Shown: positions 50,879 through 59,733 of the stretch, one piece after another
Numbering within the stretch: the stretch's first letter is position 1
Layout: the number at the start of each line of letters is the position of its first letter
Source of the DNA: Mucilaginibacter gossypiicola
GTDB taxonomy: Bacteria; Bacteroidota; Bacteroidia; Sphingobacteriales; Sphingobacteriaceae
DNA length: 64,000 nt
Assembly (NCBI RefSeq): GCF_900110105.1
Contig: NZ_FOCL01000003.1
Location: 186,001 to 250,000 of the forward strand
Reading direction: 5' to 3'
Made by a program: the position numbers and the translations under genes
Notes under the pieces: generated by a model
The model's database searches: none
What the model saw: the letters and a program-made list of their open reading frames with translations, nothing else
What the model was told of the DNA's origin: nothing

Positions 50879-52966
50879 TTATTGCTTGTTAAAATTGTAA
50901 GCCAACCTGGCGTAAATAAGCCTGCCGGGCAGGTTCAGGATCACCTGCGGATCTTTATGGTTAAACAGGTTTTGCGCAGTTATTTGCAACCGGAGTGCAT
51001 TGTTCATAAACAGCTTTGAAACAGATGCGTTGATCAACATGTAGCCGTTGGTATATTCATCGTCCCGGTTTACAATGCCATTGCCGTCGCTGTCTTTATA
51101 GCCATATCTTCCACGATAAACAGCCCTTACCGATGTGTTAATCCCGGTTTTTTCCTCATTATAATTTAGCCTGATGTTATAGGTATATTTCGACCTGCCA
51201 AGCAGGCCGCCATAATCACTCCGTTTTAGAGCTTTTGTTAGATTGGTTTCAGGGTCTTTGGTGAATACTTTGCCGGCCTTGATCTGATCAAGCACATCCT
51301 GGTCATAAGCTTCGAGGTATTGGAAGCCTCCGCCAATTTGCAAGGCTTTAAAAAGCTGGTAGGTAATATCTGTTTCAACACCCTGCGTATAAACCTTGTT
51401 GAGATTGAAGTAAGAGAAAACCGATTGCCCGTTTGTTTTCAGGGCGATGGCAGCTGTCTCGATCAGATTGCTGATGTTATTGCGAAACAGGTTGGCAGTC
51501 CAGTAAAGTTTGGCAACCGGTTTATATCTGAAGCCAAAGTTAAAGGCGGTTGAACTCTCGGCATTCAGTCTCTTTAATGTGGAGGGATCTATCAACACCG
51601 TTTCAATCTGTCCCTCCTGTTGTAGGCGCGCTATCCCGGCTTTTGCCTCTTCGTAGCCAAAGACACTATAGCCAACTTCGGCATTGGTAAAGTTGAGGTA
51701 GAGCTGCCTGAAATCGGGCGCTTTGTAACCTTTACCTGCCGAACCTAATATGGTAAGCTTATCACTAAGCGCATAGCTCGCAGCCAGCTTCGGACTAAAT
51801 TGTGATTTATAAACGCTGTGCGCATCAAATCTGCCACCGGCTATAATGTCAAGCTTTTTTACAGGGATCCAATCTGCCTGGAAATAGCCGTAGCCCGATG
51901 TAAAAGATTGCTGTTTGGTATAACGGGTAGCCTCTACAGTTTCATACTGCCCACCAATACCAGCGGTTAATTTCAGGTTGTCCTGAACTGCATAATCGTT
52001 CTGAACCTCGGCACGGTTAAAAGTTTGGGTGAAATAGGTTTGATCGTAAACATCATTGTTATCCTCATACCTGATATCAGAATTGGTTTTATAAACCGAG
52101 CGATAAAGCTGCAACACCGACACATCTTTTTTGCTGAAGCGATGGGTAAGTACCGGCGCTATATTGAAATCCTTTTCGGTGCCTTTACCTGAAGCAAAGC
52201 GGCTGTCATCAACCGAAAAACGGCTGTCCTGGTCATTGGTAAAATATCTTACTGATAATTTCAGACTGGTGTTATCGTCAAAACGATAAGCTGTTTTACC
52301 GTTAAGTGTATAGCCATGAAATGGCGAAACCGTTGGGATGCCCGATGCAGGCTGCAGGCTATAGCCTCCGCTGCTATTGCGGTTGGCAAAACCGCTGATG
52401 TAGAATTTATCTGTTTTGTATGATGAATTCAGGGAGATATCGGCGTTTTTATTGGTACCATACCGCCCGGCTACTCCACCCGAAAAGCCTTTGGCTGGCT
52501 CGGCAGTAATGATGTTCACTACGCCGGCCATTGCCTCCGAGCCGTAAAGGGAAGATGTAGGGCCTTTAACTATTTCAATTCTGTCGATATTATTAGTGGT
52601 GATCCTTGATAGCTCAAGGATACCGGTACTACGGCCTATTAACGGCAAGCCATCTATCAGGATGAGGGTATAAGCCGGGTCAAAGCCCTGGATCTGGATA
52701 CCTTGTCCGTGCGGGTCATCGAGGATATTGATGCCGGTTTGTTCGGACAAAACTTCGTTAAGGCGCACCAGCCCCCGGTTTTTTATTTCTTCGGATGTGA
52801 TGCGGGTTATCGGAATAGGTACCTGCTGTAAACTTTTTGCAGTGCGGGTTCCTGTTACTACTACCTCTTTTAGTTGCTTAGTGCTATCCTTCCTTGTTGT
52901 GTCGCGCTGAGCATAAACAGCGGTTGAAGTTGACAGAACAAGTACCCAAGGAAGAATATTTTTCAT
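50879..52966 (-). CDS. TonB-dependent receptor (HmuR-like)
   Basis: 695 residues with a signal peptide ending VYAQ. The TonB box/plug opening is KEVVVTGTRTAKSLQQVPI, then LSEQTGINILDDPHGQGIQI, LILIDGLPLIGRSTG, IEIVKGPTSSLYGSEAMAGV (plug), and a 22-strand-type barrel with conserved RLAYNF at the end. Together with the HmuY-like lipoprotein downstream it likely imports heme, by analogy with Porphyromonas HmuR; no histidine ligand was assigned. Divergent from the AraC pseudogene, with a probable operator between. Confidence 0.93.
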   Translation of the reverse strand: MKNILPWVLVLSTSTAVYAQRDTTRKDSTKQLKEVVVTGTRTAKSLQQVPIPITRITSEEIKNRGLVRLNEVLSEQTGINILDDPHGQGIQIQGFDPAYTLILIDGLPLIGRSTGILELSRITTNNIDRIEIVKGPTSSLYGSEAMAGVVNIITAEPAKGFSGGVAGRYGTNKNADISLNSSYKTDKFYISGFANRNSSGGYSLQPASGIPTVSPFHGYTLNGKTAYRFDDNTSLKLSVRYFTNDQDSRFSVDDSRFASGKGTEKDFNIAPVLTHRFSKKDVSVLQLYRSVYKTNSDIRYEDNNDVYDQTYFTQTFNRAEVQNDYAVQDNLKLTAGIGGQYETVEATRYTKQQSFTSGYGYFQADWIPVKKLDIIAGGRFDAHSVYKSQFSPKLAASYALSDKLTILGSAGKGYKAPDFRQLYLNFTNAEVGYSVFGYEEAKAGIARLQQEGQIETVLIDPSTLKRLNAESSTAFNFGFRYKPVAKLYWTANLFRNNISNLIETAAIALKTNGQSVFSYFNLNKVYTQGVETDITYQLFKALQIGGGFQYLEAYDQDVLDQIKAGKVFTKDPETNLTKALKRSDYGGLLGRSKYTYNIRLNYNEEKTGINTSVRAVYRGRYGYKDSDGNGIVNRDDEYTNGYMLINASVSKLFMNNALRLQITAQNLFNHKDPQVILNLPGRLIYARLAYNFNKQ

Positions 52967-52994
52967 TTATTTAGACTAATTAAAAATAATGGTG

Positions 52995-53002
52995 CAAATT
53001 TG
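52995..53002. promoter_or_regulatory. CAAATTTG, candidate -7 element in both directions
   Basis: CAAATTTG is self-complementary and matches TAnnTTTG at seven of eight positions in either direction. For the receptor it lies about 29 nt before the ATG. For the AraC-type gene it lies about 60 nt before the ATG. One element could serve both divergent genes. Confidence 0.35.
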
Positions 53003-53025
53003 TAGCATAGCTCTCAAGTTTGGTT

Positions 53026-53061
53026 AACGCCAAACGGATTGAAAACAACGCTAAACGGATT
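53026..53061. promoter_or_regulatory. Direct repeat with 21-bp period, candidate AraC-type operator
   Basis: AACGCCAAACGGATT (53026-53040) and AACGCTAAACGGATT (53047-53061) differ at one base and are spaced by two helical turns. Such direct repeats are the usual target of AraC-family activators. Relative to the predicted receptor start near 52990 they lie at about -36 to -71, the class II activation position, and the second ends 2 nt before the ATG of the AraC gene. Confidence 0.55.
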
Positions 53062-53063
53062 TT

Positions 53064-54029
53064 ATGCACACAACCCTTACTCCTGTTTCATCAAACAATA
53101 TCCATTTAAGCTACCCGGAAGGCTTTATAGCCACATCATGCATCGAAAAAAGAAGCCAGGAATTAAAACTTGCGGAGGGAAGTGTTAAGGTAGAGGAATG
53201 CTGATTTGAAGGAATTTGTGTTGTATACAGTATTGTTAATGCTGCTCAATTGTTCTCAATTAGTTTTAATTATCCCAAACCGTGCAGGGTTATGTTTTTT
53301 GCATTGGATGGCAAGATTGAGGCAGATCTTGGCAGAACAGTTATAAGAATAAACAAAAACAATAGCTCTTCCGCCTGCCAGGTGGGCCTAAACGCCAATA
53401 TATCACTTCATACCAACAGCACAATGCTGGCCATATGTATTGATGAATCATTTATAGAAAAGTTATCTGCCCAGGGGACCTTGCCTATCGATGCGAAAAA
53501 ACGCCCTGATCATCTGATAAAAAAGAATCTGAATACGAAGGCACAATCTATCGGTAACAACATTTTAGATAACACCCAAACGCCTTATCTAAAACGGTTG
53601 CTGCTCGAAGCCGGCATAGTAGATTTATTGATCAAGCTGCATCAACCAGAGGAAATACCCTTGCAATCTATTATTAACGATACAGACAAGACACGTTTAC
53701 TGGAAGCCAAAAATATAGTAGAGCAAAATTTAAAAAAGCCATGCTCATTAACCGAGCTTTCACGCAAAACCGGCCTTAACGATTTTAAACTAAAAAAGGG
53801 GTTTAAAGCATTGTTTGGCAACACTGTTTTTGGTTACCTGGCCGAACTCAGGATGAATCTCGCCCATAAATTACTCCAAGACGGTCGCAGTGTTAGCGAA
53901 GTGGCCGAAACCGTGGGCTATAAAAATGCGCATCATTTTACTGCAGCTTTTAAAAAACACTATGATATGCTGCCAAGTAAGGTAAGCAAGCTAATGGTGA
54001 TATTGATGGGATACCTGGCCTGGATGTAA
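53064..54029 (+). pseudogene. AraC-family (PchR-like) regulator interrupted by in-frame TGA
   Basis: From ATG 53064 the frame codes MHTTLTPVSSNNIHL... for 46 codons, meets TGA at 53202-53204, then continues without other stops to 54029. Read-through gives 321 residues, a normal length for PchR-like regulators. The residue context EEC-stop-FEGICVVYSIV suggests Trp (TGG to TGA). The C-terminal AraC helix-turn-helix pair is intact: SLTELSRKTGLNDFKLKKGF and GRSVSEVAETVGYKNAHHF. Restart at TTG 53250 or ATG 53292 could give a shorter protein with the DNA-binding part but a shortened sensing part. It is divergent from the heme receptor, its likely target. A sequencing error is the main alternative. 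Confidence 0.8.
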
Positions 54030-54040
54030 CGGCATTTAAA

Positions 54041-54129
54041 TGTAGAGACGCATAACCTTAGAGCAAGTCTATCCAGCAGAAATCATGCGTTATTTGCATA
54101 TTGAGAGACGCAATTATGCGTCTCTACGT
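54041..54129. repeat. GTAGAGACGCATAA-type inverted repeat
   Basis: TGTAGAGACGCATAA at 54041-54055 and its near reverse complement TTATGCGTCTCTACG at 54114-54128 flank a spacer, with a second partial copy (AGAGACGCAATTATGCG from 54104). This family of short repeats is common in Bacteroidota. It lies between the convergent AraC pseudogene and the ankyrin gene and may terminate both. Confidence 0.65.
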
Positions 54130-54143
54130 AAAAATTGTTTAAC

Positions 54144-54839
54144 CTAACAGGTAAACAACTTCAAAACCCCGGTCTGGTTATTTTGCTCTGCCAATTTCCT
54201 GGCAGACAGGCCGTCTTTATTCTCTATGTTAAAATTAGCGCCATATTTCAGCAATAGCCTGATCTGATCAAGCTTATACTTTCGTTTCACGGCATGAAAA
54301 AGTGTAGTGTTGCCATCCTTATCGGCAAAGTTTACATCTGCCCTGTTCTTTAAAAACCATTCGGCTATTTCAAAACGTTTCCAGTTATACGCTGCCATAA
54401 ATGGGGTATCGATGCCTGCACTGCTATCTGTTTGTGCTCCATAGCTTTTAAACAGGTCGGCACCGCCGATATCATTATACCAGGTTATTGCATACATACA
54501 ATGCTCGGGATCAGCACCCTTGGCCAGCAGATATTTATATAACAGCTCATTTCGCCCCCTCGTATAGGCATACCACAGCGGTGTAGCCGGGAAAAAACCG
54601 CATTCCTCTTTTATCCGGTGGATTGAATTGATATCCATACCGCCATCCAGTAACAATTTGAGTATCGTCAAACTATCTTCAGCCTTATCCGGTTTCTTTG
54701 TAATCTCAACACCACATAAATAATGAAGCGCATTTTTACCGCTGTCTTCGGCCCAGGTAAGCCATCGCGCATCCTTTTCGATCATCGCTTTAACAGCTTC
54801 AACATTAAGATCTTTGATATGCTGGATGAATTTGATCAT
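54144..54839 (-). CDS. Ankyrin-repeat protein
   Basis: 231 residues, no signal peptide. Four or five ankyrin units: KNALHYLCGVEI, LLLDGGMDINSIHRI, TPLWYAYTRGRNELLYKYLL, AKGADPEHCMYAI, TPFMAAYNWKRFEIAEWFLK, and NRADVNFADKDGNTTLFHAV. A protein-protein interaction module with unknown partner. Only 3 nt separate it from the DUF1801 gene upstream, so the two are co-transcribed. Confidence 0.87.
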   Translation of the reverse strand: MIKFIQHIKDLNVEAVKAMIEKDARWLTWAEDSGKNALHYLCGVEITKKPDKAEDSLTILKLLLDGGMDINSIHRIKEECGFFPATPLWYAYTRGRNELLYKYLLAKGADPEHCMYAITWYNDIGGADLFKSYGAQTDSSAGIDTPFMAAYNWKRFEIAEWFLKNRADVNFADKDGNTTLFHAVKRKYKLDQIRLLLKYGANFNIENKDGLSARKLAEQNNQTGVLKLFTC

Positions 54840-54842
54840 ATG

Positions 54843-55271
54843 CTACTTATCCAATAACACCAACCAGCTTTTTACTGCATTTCGTAAAGCACCTTCCTGT
54901 GCCTCAACTTCCTCCATATTATGAAAAAAAGCCAGTCTCCGGCCATCCGCGTAATCGCCGGAAAGCAACCCCGAGGTATCATTAATTTTCGCGCCCGAAG
55001 GAAATACGAGCCTGATACAGTCTTTTTGGTAAACGTTTGAAACAATCACGTATCTTTTATATTCTTTAGGATCAAAAGGTCTCATTTCACCGGTATACAA
55101 AAAGCTTGGTGCATTCCATTTGATGTGTTCACCAATTTCACTGTCAACACTCAGTATAACCTTTCTTAAAGCTTCCAGCACACCTTTAAGCGGGTGCTCA
55201 AGCTTTTGCATATAGGCATCCACTCCTGCCGAATCGGCAAGGACGGCTGGATTTGATGTTTTGGCTTTCAT
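54843..55271 (-). CDS. DUF1801 protein
   Basis: 142 residues. VDAYMQKLEHPLKGVLEALR, then EHIKWNAPSFLYTGEMRPFD and LVFPSGAKINDTSGLLSGDY followed by ADGRRLAFFHNM match DUF1801 (YdhG-like), a small alpha/beta family of unknown function. It is the first gene of a two-gene operon with the ankyrin protein; the partnership itself may be functional. Confidence 0.82.
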   Translation of the reverse strand: MKAKTSNPAVLADSAGVDAYMQKLEHPLKGVLEALRKVILSVDSEIGEHIKWNAPSFLYTGEMRPFDPKEYKRYVIVSNVYQKDCIRLVFPSGAKINDTSGLLSGDYADGRRLAFFHNMEEVEAQEGALRNAVKSWLVLLDK

Positions 55272-55412
55272 TATTAAACAGGTAATAAATTGATTGCGAA
55301 GCGTTATCTAATTTAAAAAAAGAATACTTGATACCAAAGGAACCGTAAATAGTACCATAAAACCAGCCAGCACTGTCTTAACTTTGGCATATCAAATTAG
55401 ATTATTACCATC

Positions 55413-55823
55413 ATGGAACAGAAACTGCCACTACCTCCGTTTAATTTTGAAACAGCTACCCAAAAAGTGCAATTAGCCGAAGATGCCTGGAACAGCCAGG
55501 ATCCGGCAAGGGTTTCTTTAGCATATACAATCGACACTGAATGGCGTAACCGCTCGGAATTTGTGAACGGCCGCGAACAGGTTGTTGAATTTTTAACCCG
55601 CAAATGGCAAAAGGAACTCAACTATAAACTAAAAAAAGAGCTGTGGGCTTTTACAGATAACCGAATTGCAGTACGGTTTGAATATGAATATCACAATGCC
55701 GAAGGTGAATGGTTCCGCGCTTACGGCAACGAAAACTGGGAGTTTGACGAAAACGGGCTAATGCAAAAACGTTATGCCAGTATCAACGACCTGCCCATCA
55801 GGCAAGAAGACCGGCGGTTGTAA
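55413..55823 (+). CDS. DUF1348 / SnoaL-like (NTF2-fold) protein
   Basis: 136 residues. The wording [60 protein letters not shown] and [20 protein letters not shown] followed by NDLPI identifies DUF1348, an NTF2-like cone fold. Function unknown, perhaps a small-molecule enzyme. A hairpin follows at 55832-55870. Confidence 0.85.
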   Translation: MEQKLPLPPFNFETATQKVQLAEDAWNSQDPARVSLAYTIDTEWRNRSEFVNGREQVVEFLTRKWQKELNYKLKKELWAFTDNRIAVRFEYEYHNAEGEWFRAYGNENWEFDENGLMQKRYASINDLPIRQEDRRL

Positions 55824-55831
55824 GAATAAAA

Positions 55832-55870
55832 TAACCCCTTATGCAAGCCGCTGGACTTTATAAGGGGTTA
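55832..55870 (+). terminator. Probable terminator of the DUF1348 gene
   Basis: Arms TAACCCCTTAT and ATAAGGGGTTA with an intervening 17-nt loop, directly after the stop. The T run is weak. Confidence 0.55.
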
Positions 55871-56091
55871 AACTTAAATGTTAAAATAATTAAGTAAAAA
55901 GGTTTAGGGCTCCTCTTTGGTTAGATTTATAAGCGTTCAAAGTAACGTCTGCCTTCTTGCGCCTTTAATGGTCGTTAGCATTCCAACATTTCTATTTTAT
56001 CAGGGGTACAAATATTAAATAGGGATTTTCTTTCTATCTCAAATTTCGTTCAACTAATAAAAATCAGAAAGGGTGAAATCGCCCTTTTTTT
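55871..56091 (+). ncRNA. Possible small RNA ending in a terminator
   Basis: The 362-nt gap before the response regulator has no ORF but ends with a good intrinsic terminator at 56068-56091 (AAAGGG, loop, CCCTTTTTTT) that does not follow any gene. A transcript of up to about 200 nt could lie between. No known RNA family was recognised and no clear promoter was placed. Confidence 0.25.
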
Positions 56092-56185
56092 AGTTCAAAA
56101 CAGATAATAAAATGAAATAGAAGTACATTATTTTTCCTACTTTGCATTATAGTTAACACCAGTTAACAGATATAACCTTTAATTA

Positions 56186-56851
56186 ATGCAAACTTCTATA
56201 TCAACCGCGCCTATACAAATTGCTATTATCGATAACCACACTTTGTTCAGGCAAGGTATGATTAGTCTGCTTGAAGATTTTAAAGAGGTTGAAATTCTTT
56301 TCGATGCTGAAAACGGTGAGGATATGATCAGTAAACTTAAAAAGTCGCCCTTACCCGATATTGTGTTGATGGACATTACCATGCCCGTAATGGATGGCTA
56401 TAAAGCTACGGCCTGGCTACGGGAAAACCACCCAACGGTGAAAGTGCTGGCGTTGAGCATGTCTGACGAAGATAAACCAATCATCAACATGCTTAAAAGC
56501 GGGGCCGTTGGTTATATGCTCAAGGAATCCAAAATCAGGGATGTGGTTTATGCAATGCAAACTATCCAAAAGCATGGCTATTACCTTAATGAACTGGTAA
56601 GCGGTAAATTGCTGTACACCATGCAAAATAAAAACACACCGGCTGATAAATCAAAAGAGCTTACCTCCAACGAACTCACGTTTTTGAAACTAAGCTGCTC
56701 GGAGCTTACCTACAGGCAAATTGCCGACGAAATGAACCTGAGCCCCCACACCATCGATAATTATCGAGAATCCTTATTTCTAAAGTTCGGGCTTAAATCA
56801 AGAACAGGGATGGTGCTTTTTGCTATTAAAAATCAGATCATAACGGTTTAA
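56186..56851 (+). CDS. NarL/FixJ-type response regulator (orphan)
   Basis: 221 residues. Receiver domain 10-125 with acidic pocket (IAIIDN) and phosphoacceptor Asp63 in DIVLMDITMPVMDG; the switch Thr/Ser is in LALSMSDE and the Lys in YMLKESK. A LuxR helix-turn-helix at about 155-215 reads SCSELTYRQIADEMNLSPHT. A histidine kinase is not adjacent, so the partner is elsewhere. Probably regulates envelope or starvation genes, but nothing nearby shows its target. Confidence 0.92.
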   Translation: MQTSISTAPIQIAIIDNHTLFRQGMISLLEDFKEVEILFDAENGEDMISKLKKSPLPDIVLMDITMPVMDGYKATAWLRENHPTVKVLALSMSDEDKPIINMLKSGAVGYMLKESKIRDVVYAMQTIQKHGYYLNELVSGKLLYTMQNKNTPADKSKELTSNELTFLKLSCSELTYRQIADEMNLSPHTIDNYRESLFLKFGLKSRTGMVLFAIKNQIITV

Positions 56852-56880
56852 GGTCTTACTGATATTTATCTCTTTAATAT

Positions 56881-57303
56881 TTAAAAAATCAGCTTAAATA
56901 CAAAAGGGACCACTATAATACCCAGACTTATCAACACATAATTACGATAGAGTTTACGGCCTCTGCTGGGATATAAGTTCATCAACTTATTATAACGGTC
57001 ATTATTAAAAATGAGCAGGTAATTTAATATTACAAAAGGAATTAAAAACACAAGCAAACCGGCAATAAAGGCGTTTATTGCCTTATCCCGGGTTAGGTCA
57101 AGTGTAAAAAGGATAGGGATATCCGTAAAAAACCGAAGAATAAATAATAGGGATAGCAGGTTAACACCCTGTATTAATGACATAGAGATAATTGTAAATA
57201 CCTTCCAACTACCATCCATCCCCTTCTTTGCCCTCTCCTGAGTAATGGCATCAACCCAGATCTTATAATAAATGCTCAACATCTGCTTTTCATTTATATT
57301 CAA
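56881..57303 (-). CDS. Hypothetical membrane protein, 140 residues
   Basis: About four hydrophobic segments: VFTIISMSLIQGVNLLSLLF, INAFIAGLLVFLIPFVILNY and YVLISLGIIVVPFVFKLIF are clear. The soluble N-terminus is MNINEKQMLSIYYKIWVDAI. No family recognised. It is convergent with the response-regulator gene, 29 nt apart. Confidence 0.6.
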   Translation of the reverse strand: MNINEKQMLSIYYKIWVDAITQERAKKGMDGSWKVFTIISMSLIQGVNLLSLLFILRFFTDIPILFTLDLTRDKAINAFIAGLLVFLIPFVILNYLLIFNNDRYNKLMNLYPSRGRKLYRNYVLISLGIIVVPFVFKLIF

Positions 57304-57536
57304 CTATATTAACTAACCCTCAACACTACACATAAGTTTGCATAACTATTAAGTAACTGATATTTACTGTATTCCGTTAGTAATGGCAATTCGTCACGAT
57401 ATTTCGTCATCTCAAAGTCAATAAATACATAAAATATTCATTATCAGCAACATAAAAACAAGGCATAAGTATTGAATTCTTTCAAAGAGTTCGTTAATAA
57501 ATCACAACACAATCACTAACCTTAAAACACATTACC

Positions 57537-58043
57537 ATGCCAAATCATTTATCAACGTTCGGAGTCATCCATACTGCAATAAGTCTTGTAGGGGTTGCTA
57601 TCGGTTTTATTGCCTTGTTTCAGGACGGCAAAATCATTCCTAACACCAAAAATGGAAAACTTTATGGCATCTTCACTGTACTGGCCTGTTTGTCATCATT
57701 CCTCGTTATGAAAACCGGTCACCTGAGCAGCGCTCATAACCTGTCTTTCCTTATTTTGATACTATTGCCTATTGTTTACTATGCCCCTTCGCTACGCATT
57801 TTTGGAAGTAAAGCCGATTATGTACAAACTGTAGGCATGACGGCCACCTTGTTGTTTTCATTAGTGCCTGCTGTAGTTGAAACACTGACAAGGCTCCCGG
57901 TTGAACAACCGCTGGCCGATGGGCCTGATTCATCCATAGTAAAAATGGGGCTTTTAATTTTACTGGTATTATTTATCATCATTATGATATACCAGGCAAT
58001 TAAACTGAAGAGCCAACGCAAGGGACTTAGTCCTGCCATGTAA
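57537..58043 (+). CDS. Hypothetical membrane protein, 168 residues
   Basis: Five probable membrane segments: GVIHTAISLVGVAIGFIALF, LYGIFTVLACLSSFLVM, LSFLILILLPIVYYAP, VGMTATLLFSLVPAVVE and VKMGLLILLVLFIIIMIYQA. It resembles small DUF2306/DoxX-like membrane proteins in size only; no family assigned. Terminator at 58087-58115. Confidence 0.6.
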   Translation: MPNHLSTFGVIHTAISLVGVAIGFIALFQDGKIIPNTKNGKLYGIFTVLACLSSFLVMKTGHLSSAHNLSFLILILLPIVYYAPSLRIFGSKADYVQTVGMTATLLFSLVPAVVETLTRLPVEQPLADGPDSSIVKMGLLILLVLFIIIMIYQAIKLKSQRKGLSPAM

Positions 58044-58086
58044 ATTGCTATCTGCCGATACATTAATATATTAACTGTCTGGGGCT

Positions 58087-58115
58087 TGCCTGTTTTTTTA
58101 CGGGCAGGCATTTTT
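58087..58115 (+). terminator. Terminator after the 57537-58043 gene
   Basis: Arms TGCCTG and CAGGCA with a 12-nt loop, followed by TTTTT. Confidence 0.65.
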
Positions 58116-58236
58116 GTTTCACTACAATTCTTCTACACGGCGCTGCGCCAACGCCTAAAGTTCATGTAATACCCAGGGCTATTTGAAATAATGTTACATT
58201 TATTAAAAGCTACGCGCATTAAATCCCTCCTAAACA

Positions 58237-59733
58237 ATGAAAGATATTAAAAGACGATCATTCATTAAACACACTATATTGGCTGGTGCCGGCACAGTTA
58301 TCGCGCCTCAATTTCTAAATGCCGTGCCGGCAGAAAGTGAACGGCCAATAAAGGCCAACCAAACCGGGCCAACTTCGGGCAAGAAAGTGATTGTTGCCGG
58401 GGCGGGAATTACCGGGCTTTGCTGTGCATATGAACTAATGAAAGCCGGTCATGATGTAACGGTTTTGGAAGCCGATGGCCGGTACGGTGGTCATGTGTTT
58501 ACAGGCAGAGACGGCCTATCTGACGGATTATATGCCGATTACGGTGCCGATCATATCACTAAACCGGGCTACGAAAAGTTTTTTGAATATGCAGACGAAT
58601 TTAAGCTTACGACCCTGCCCTATCCTCATGCCGAAGGATCGGCTGCGGCGCCCAACCGTAACGGCCTACGAATGATTGGCGGTAAGTTTTACACTGATGA
58701 ACAGATGAAAGACCCGGCAGTATTAACCAAAATGGGCTTTAATGAACCTGAAATTAAGTTCCTCACCGAAAATCCTTTTTACGCCCTGAGCTCCTTTTAT
58801 CTCAAAAAATATAGCGGCAAGTTTACCGACCCATATCAGCCATTTGGAGTTGGGTACAATGAGTTTGACAAAATTCCGGTTAGTGACCTTTATAAAAAGG
58901 AGGGGGCATCTGCGGCGGCACTCGCTTATCTTGGCGGGCAAAGGACTTCTGCATTGTATCACCTCTGGAGGGCTTATGTTATGGAATCGCGGGGCATTCC
59001 GCTTTCTGAGGGTGATACTTATCATTTAAAAGGCGGCAACGAACAACTACCTATCGCCTTCGCTAAACGCCTGGGGAAAAGAGTAAAATTAAACCATCGC
59101 ATTACAGCAATTAACCATTCAGCTACTAACGTCACGGTTAAATATAAACCCTATGGAAAAACTGAACAGGAAATGACTGCCGATTTCCTGGTAAACTGCA
59201 TCACGCTGCCGATTTTCAAAACAATTCCCCTGTCGCCGCCCCTCTCACCCGAAAAACAGTACGTGGTTAACCGAACAACCTATTCATCGCATCCATTTTA
59301 TGTATTTGAAGCAAGTACCCGTTTTTGGCTTGATGACGGATTTAAAAGCATCAACATGGAATTTGAACATCCATACATATCATCCATTTGGGAAGAAACT
59401 AACGAAGTGGGCAGCGACCGGGTGATATTGAAAGCCTATGGCCCCGGTGGCCTTTCCCCACAGCAGGTACTTGATGCCTTCAGGCAAGTTTACCCGGGCA
59501 AGCACGATACCATTGAACAAGCTTTAACCAAAGACTGGACAAGAGATGCATTTGCTCCCGCCTGCGAAATGGAACCATTTCCGATAGGTCAGATGCACCG
59601 TTTTTGGCCACAGATCATGAAGCCCGAAGGCCGGATCTATTTTGCCGGCACATATGCTGATAATTTAAGCAGAGGGATGGAATCATGTATCCGTTCGGCT
59701 CAACGCGTAGCTGCCGAAATTGATAGGACTTAA
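58237..59733 (+). CDS. Tat-exported flavin amine-oxidase-like oxidoreductase
   Basis: 498 residues. A twin-arginine signal (KRRSFIKHTILAGAGTVIAP) implies folded export with FAD. The Rossmann/FAD motif is KVIVAGAGITGLCCAYELMK with LEADGRYGGHV; the C-terminal FAD-binding part is GRIYFAGTYADNLSRGMESC followed by IRSAQRVA. It belongs to the monoamine-oxidase/protoporphyrinogen-oxidase superfamily; substrate unknown, perhaps an amine or amino acid. It ends exactly where the minus-strand lipoprotein gene ends (0 nt apart). Confidence 0.87.
   Translation: MKDIKRRSFIKHTILAGAGTVIAPQFLNAVPAESERPIKANQTGPTSGKKVIVAGAGITGLCCAYELMKAGHDVTVLEADGRYGGHVFTGRDGLSDGLYADYGADHITKPGYEKFFEYADEFKLTTLPYPHAEGSAAAPNRNGLRMIGGKFYTDEQMKDPAVLTKMGFNEPEIKFLTENPFYALSSFYLKKYSGKFTDPYQPFGVGYNEFDKIPVSDLYKKEGASAAALAYLGGQRTSALYHLWRAYVMESRGIPLSEGDTYHLKGGNEQLPIAFAKRLGKRVKLNHRITAINHSATNVTVKYKPYGKTEQEMTADFLVNCITLPIFKTIPLSPPLSPEKQYVVNRTTYSSHPFYVFEASTRFWLDDGFKSINMEFEHPYISSIWEETNEVGSDRVILKAYGPGGLSPQQVLDAFRQVYPGKHDTIEQALTKDWTRDAFAPACEMEPFPIGQMHRFWPQIMKPEGRIYFAGTYADNLSRGMESCIRSAQRVAAEIDRT

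Noticed and set aside
53202..53204. TGA read as selenocysteine
   Set aside because: AraC regulators are not selenoproteins, the context suggests Trp, and no selenocysteine insertion element or sel genes are seen.
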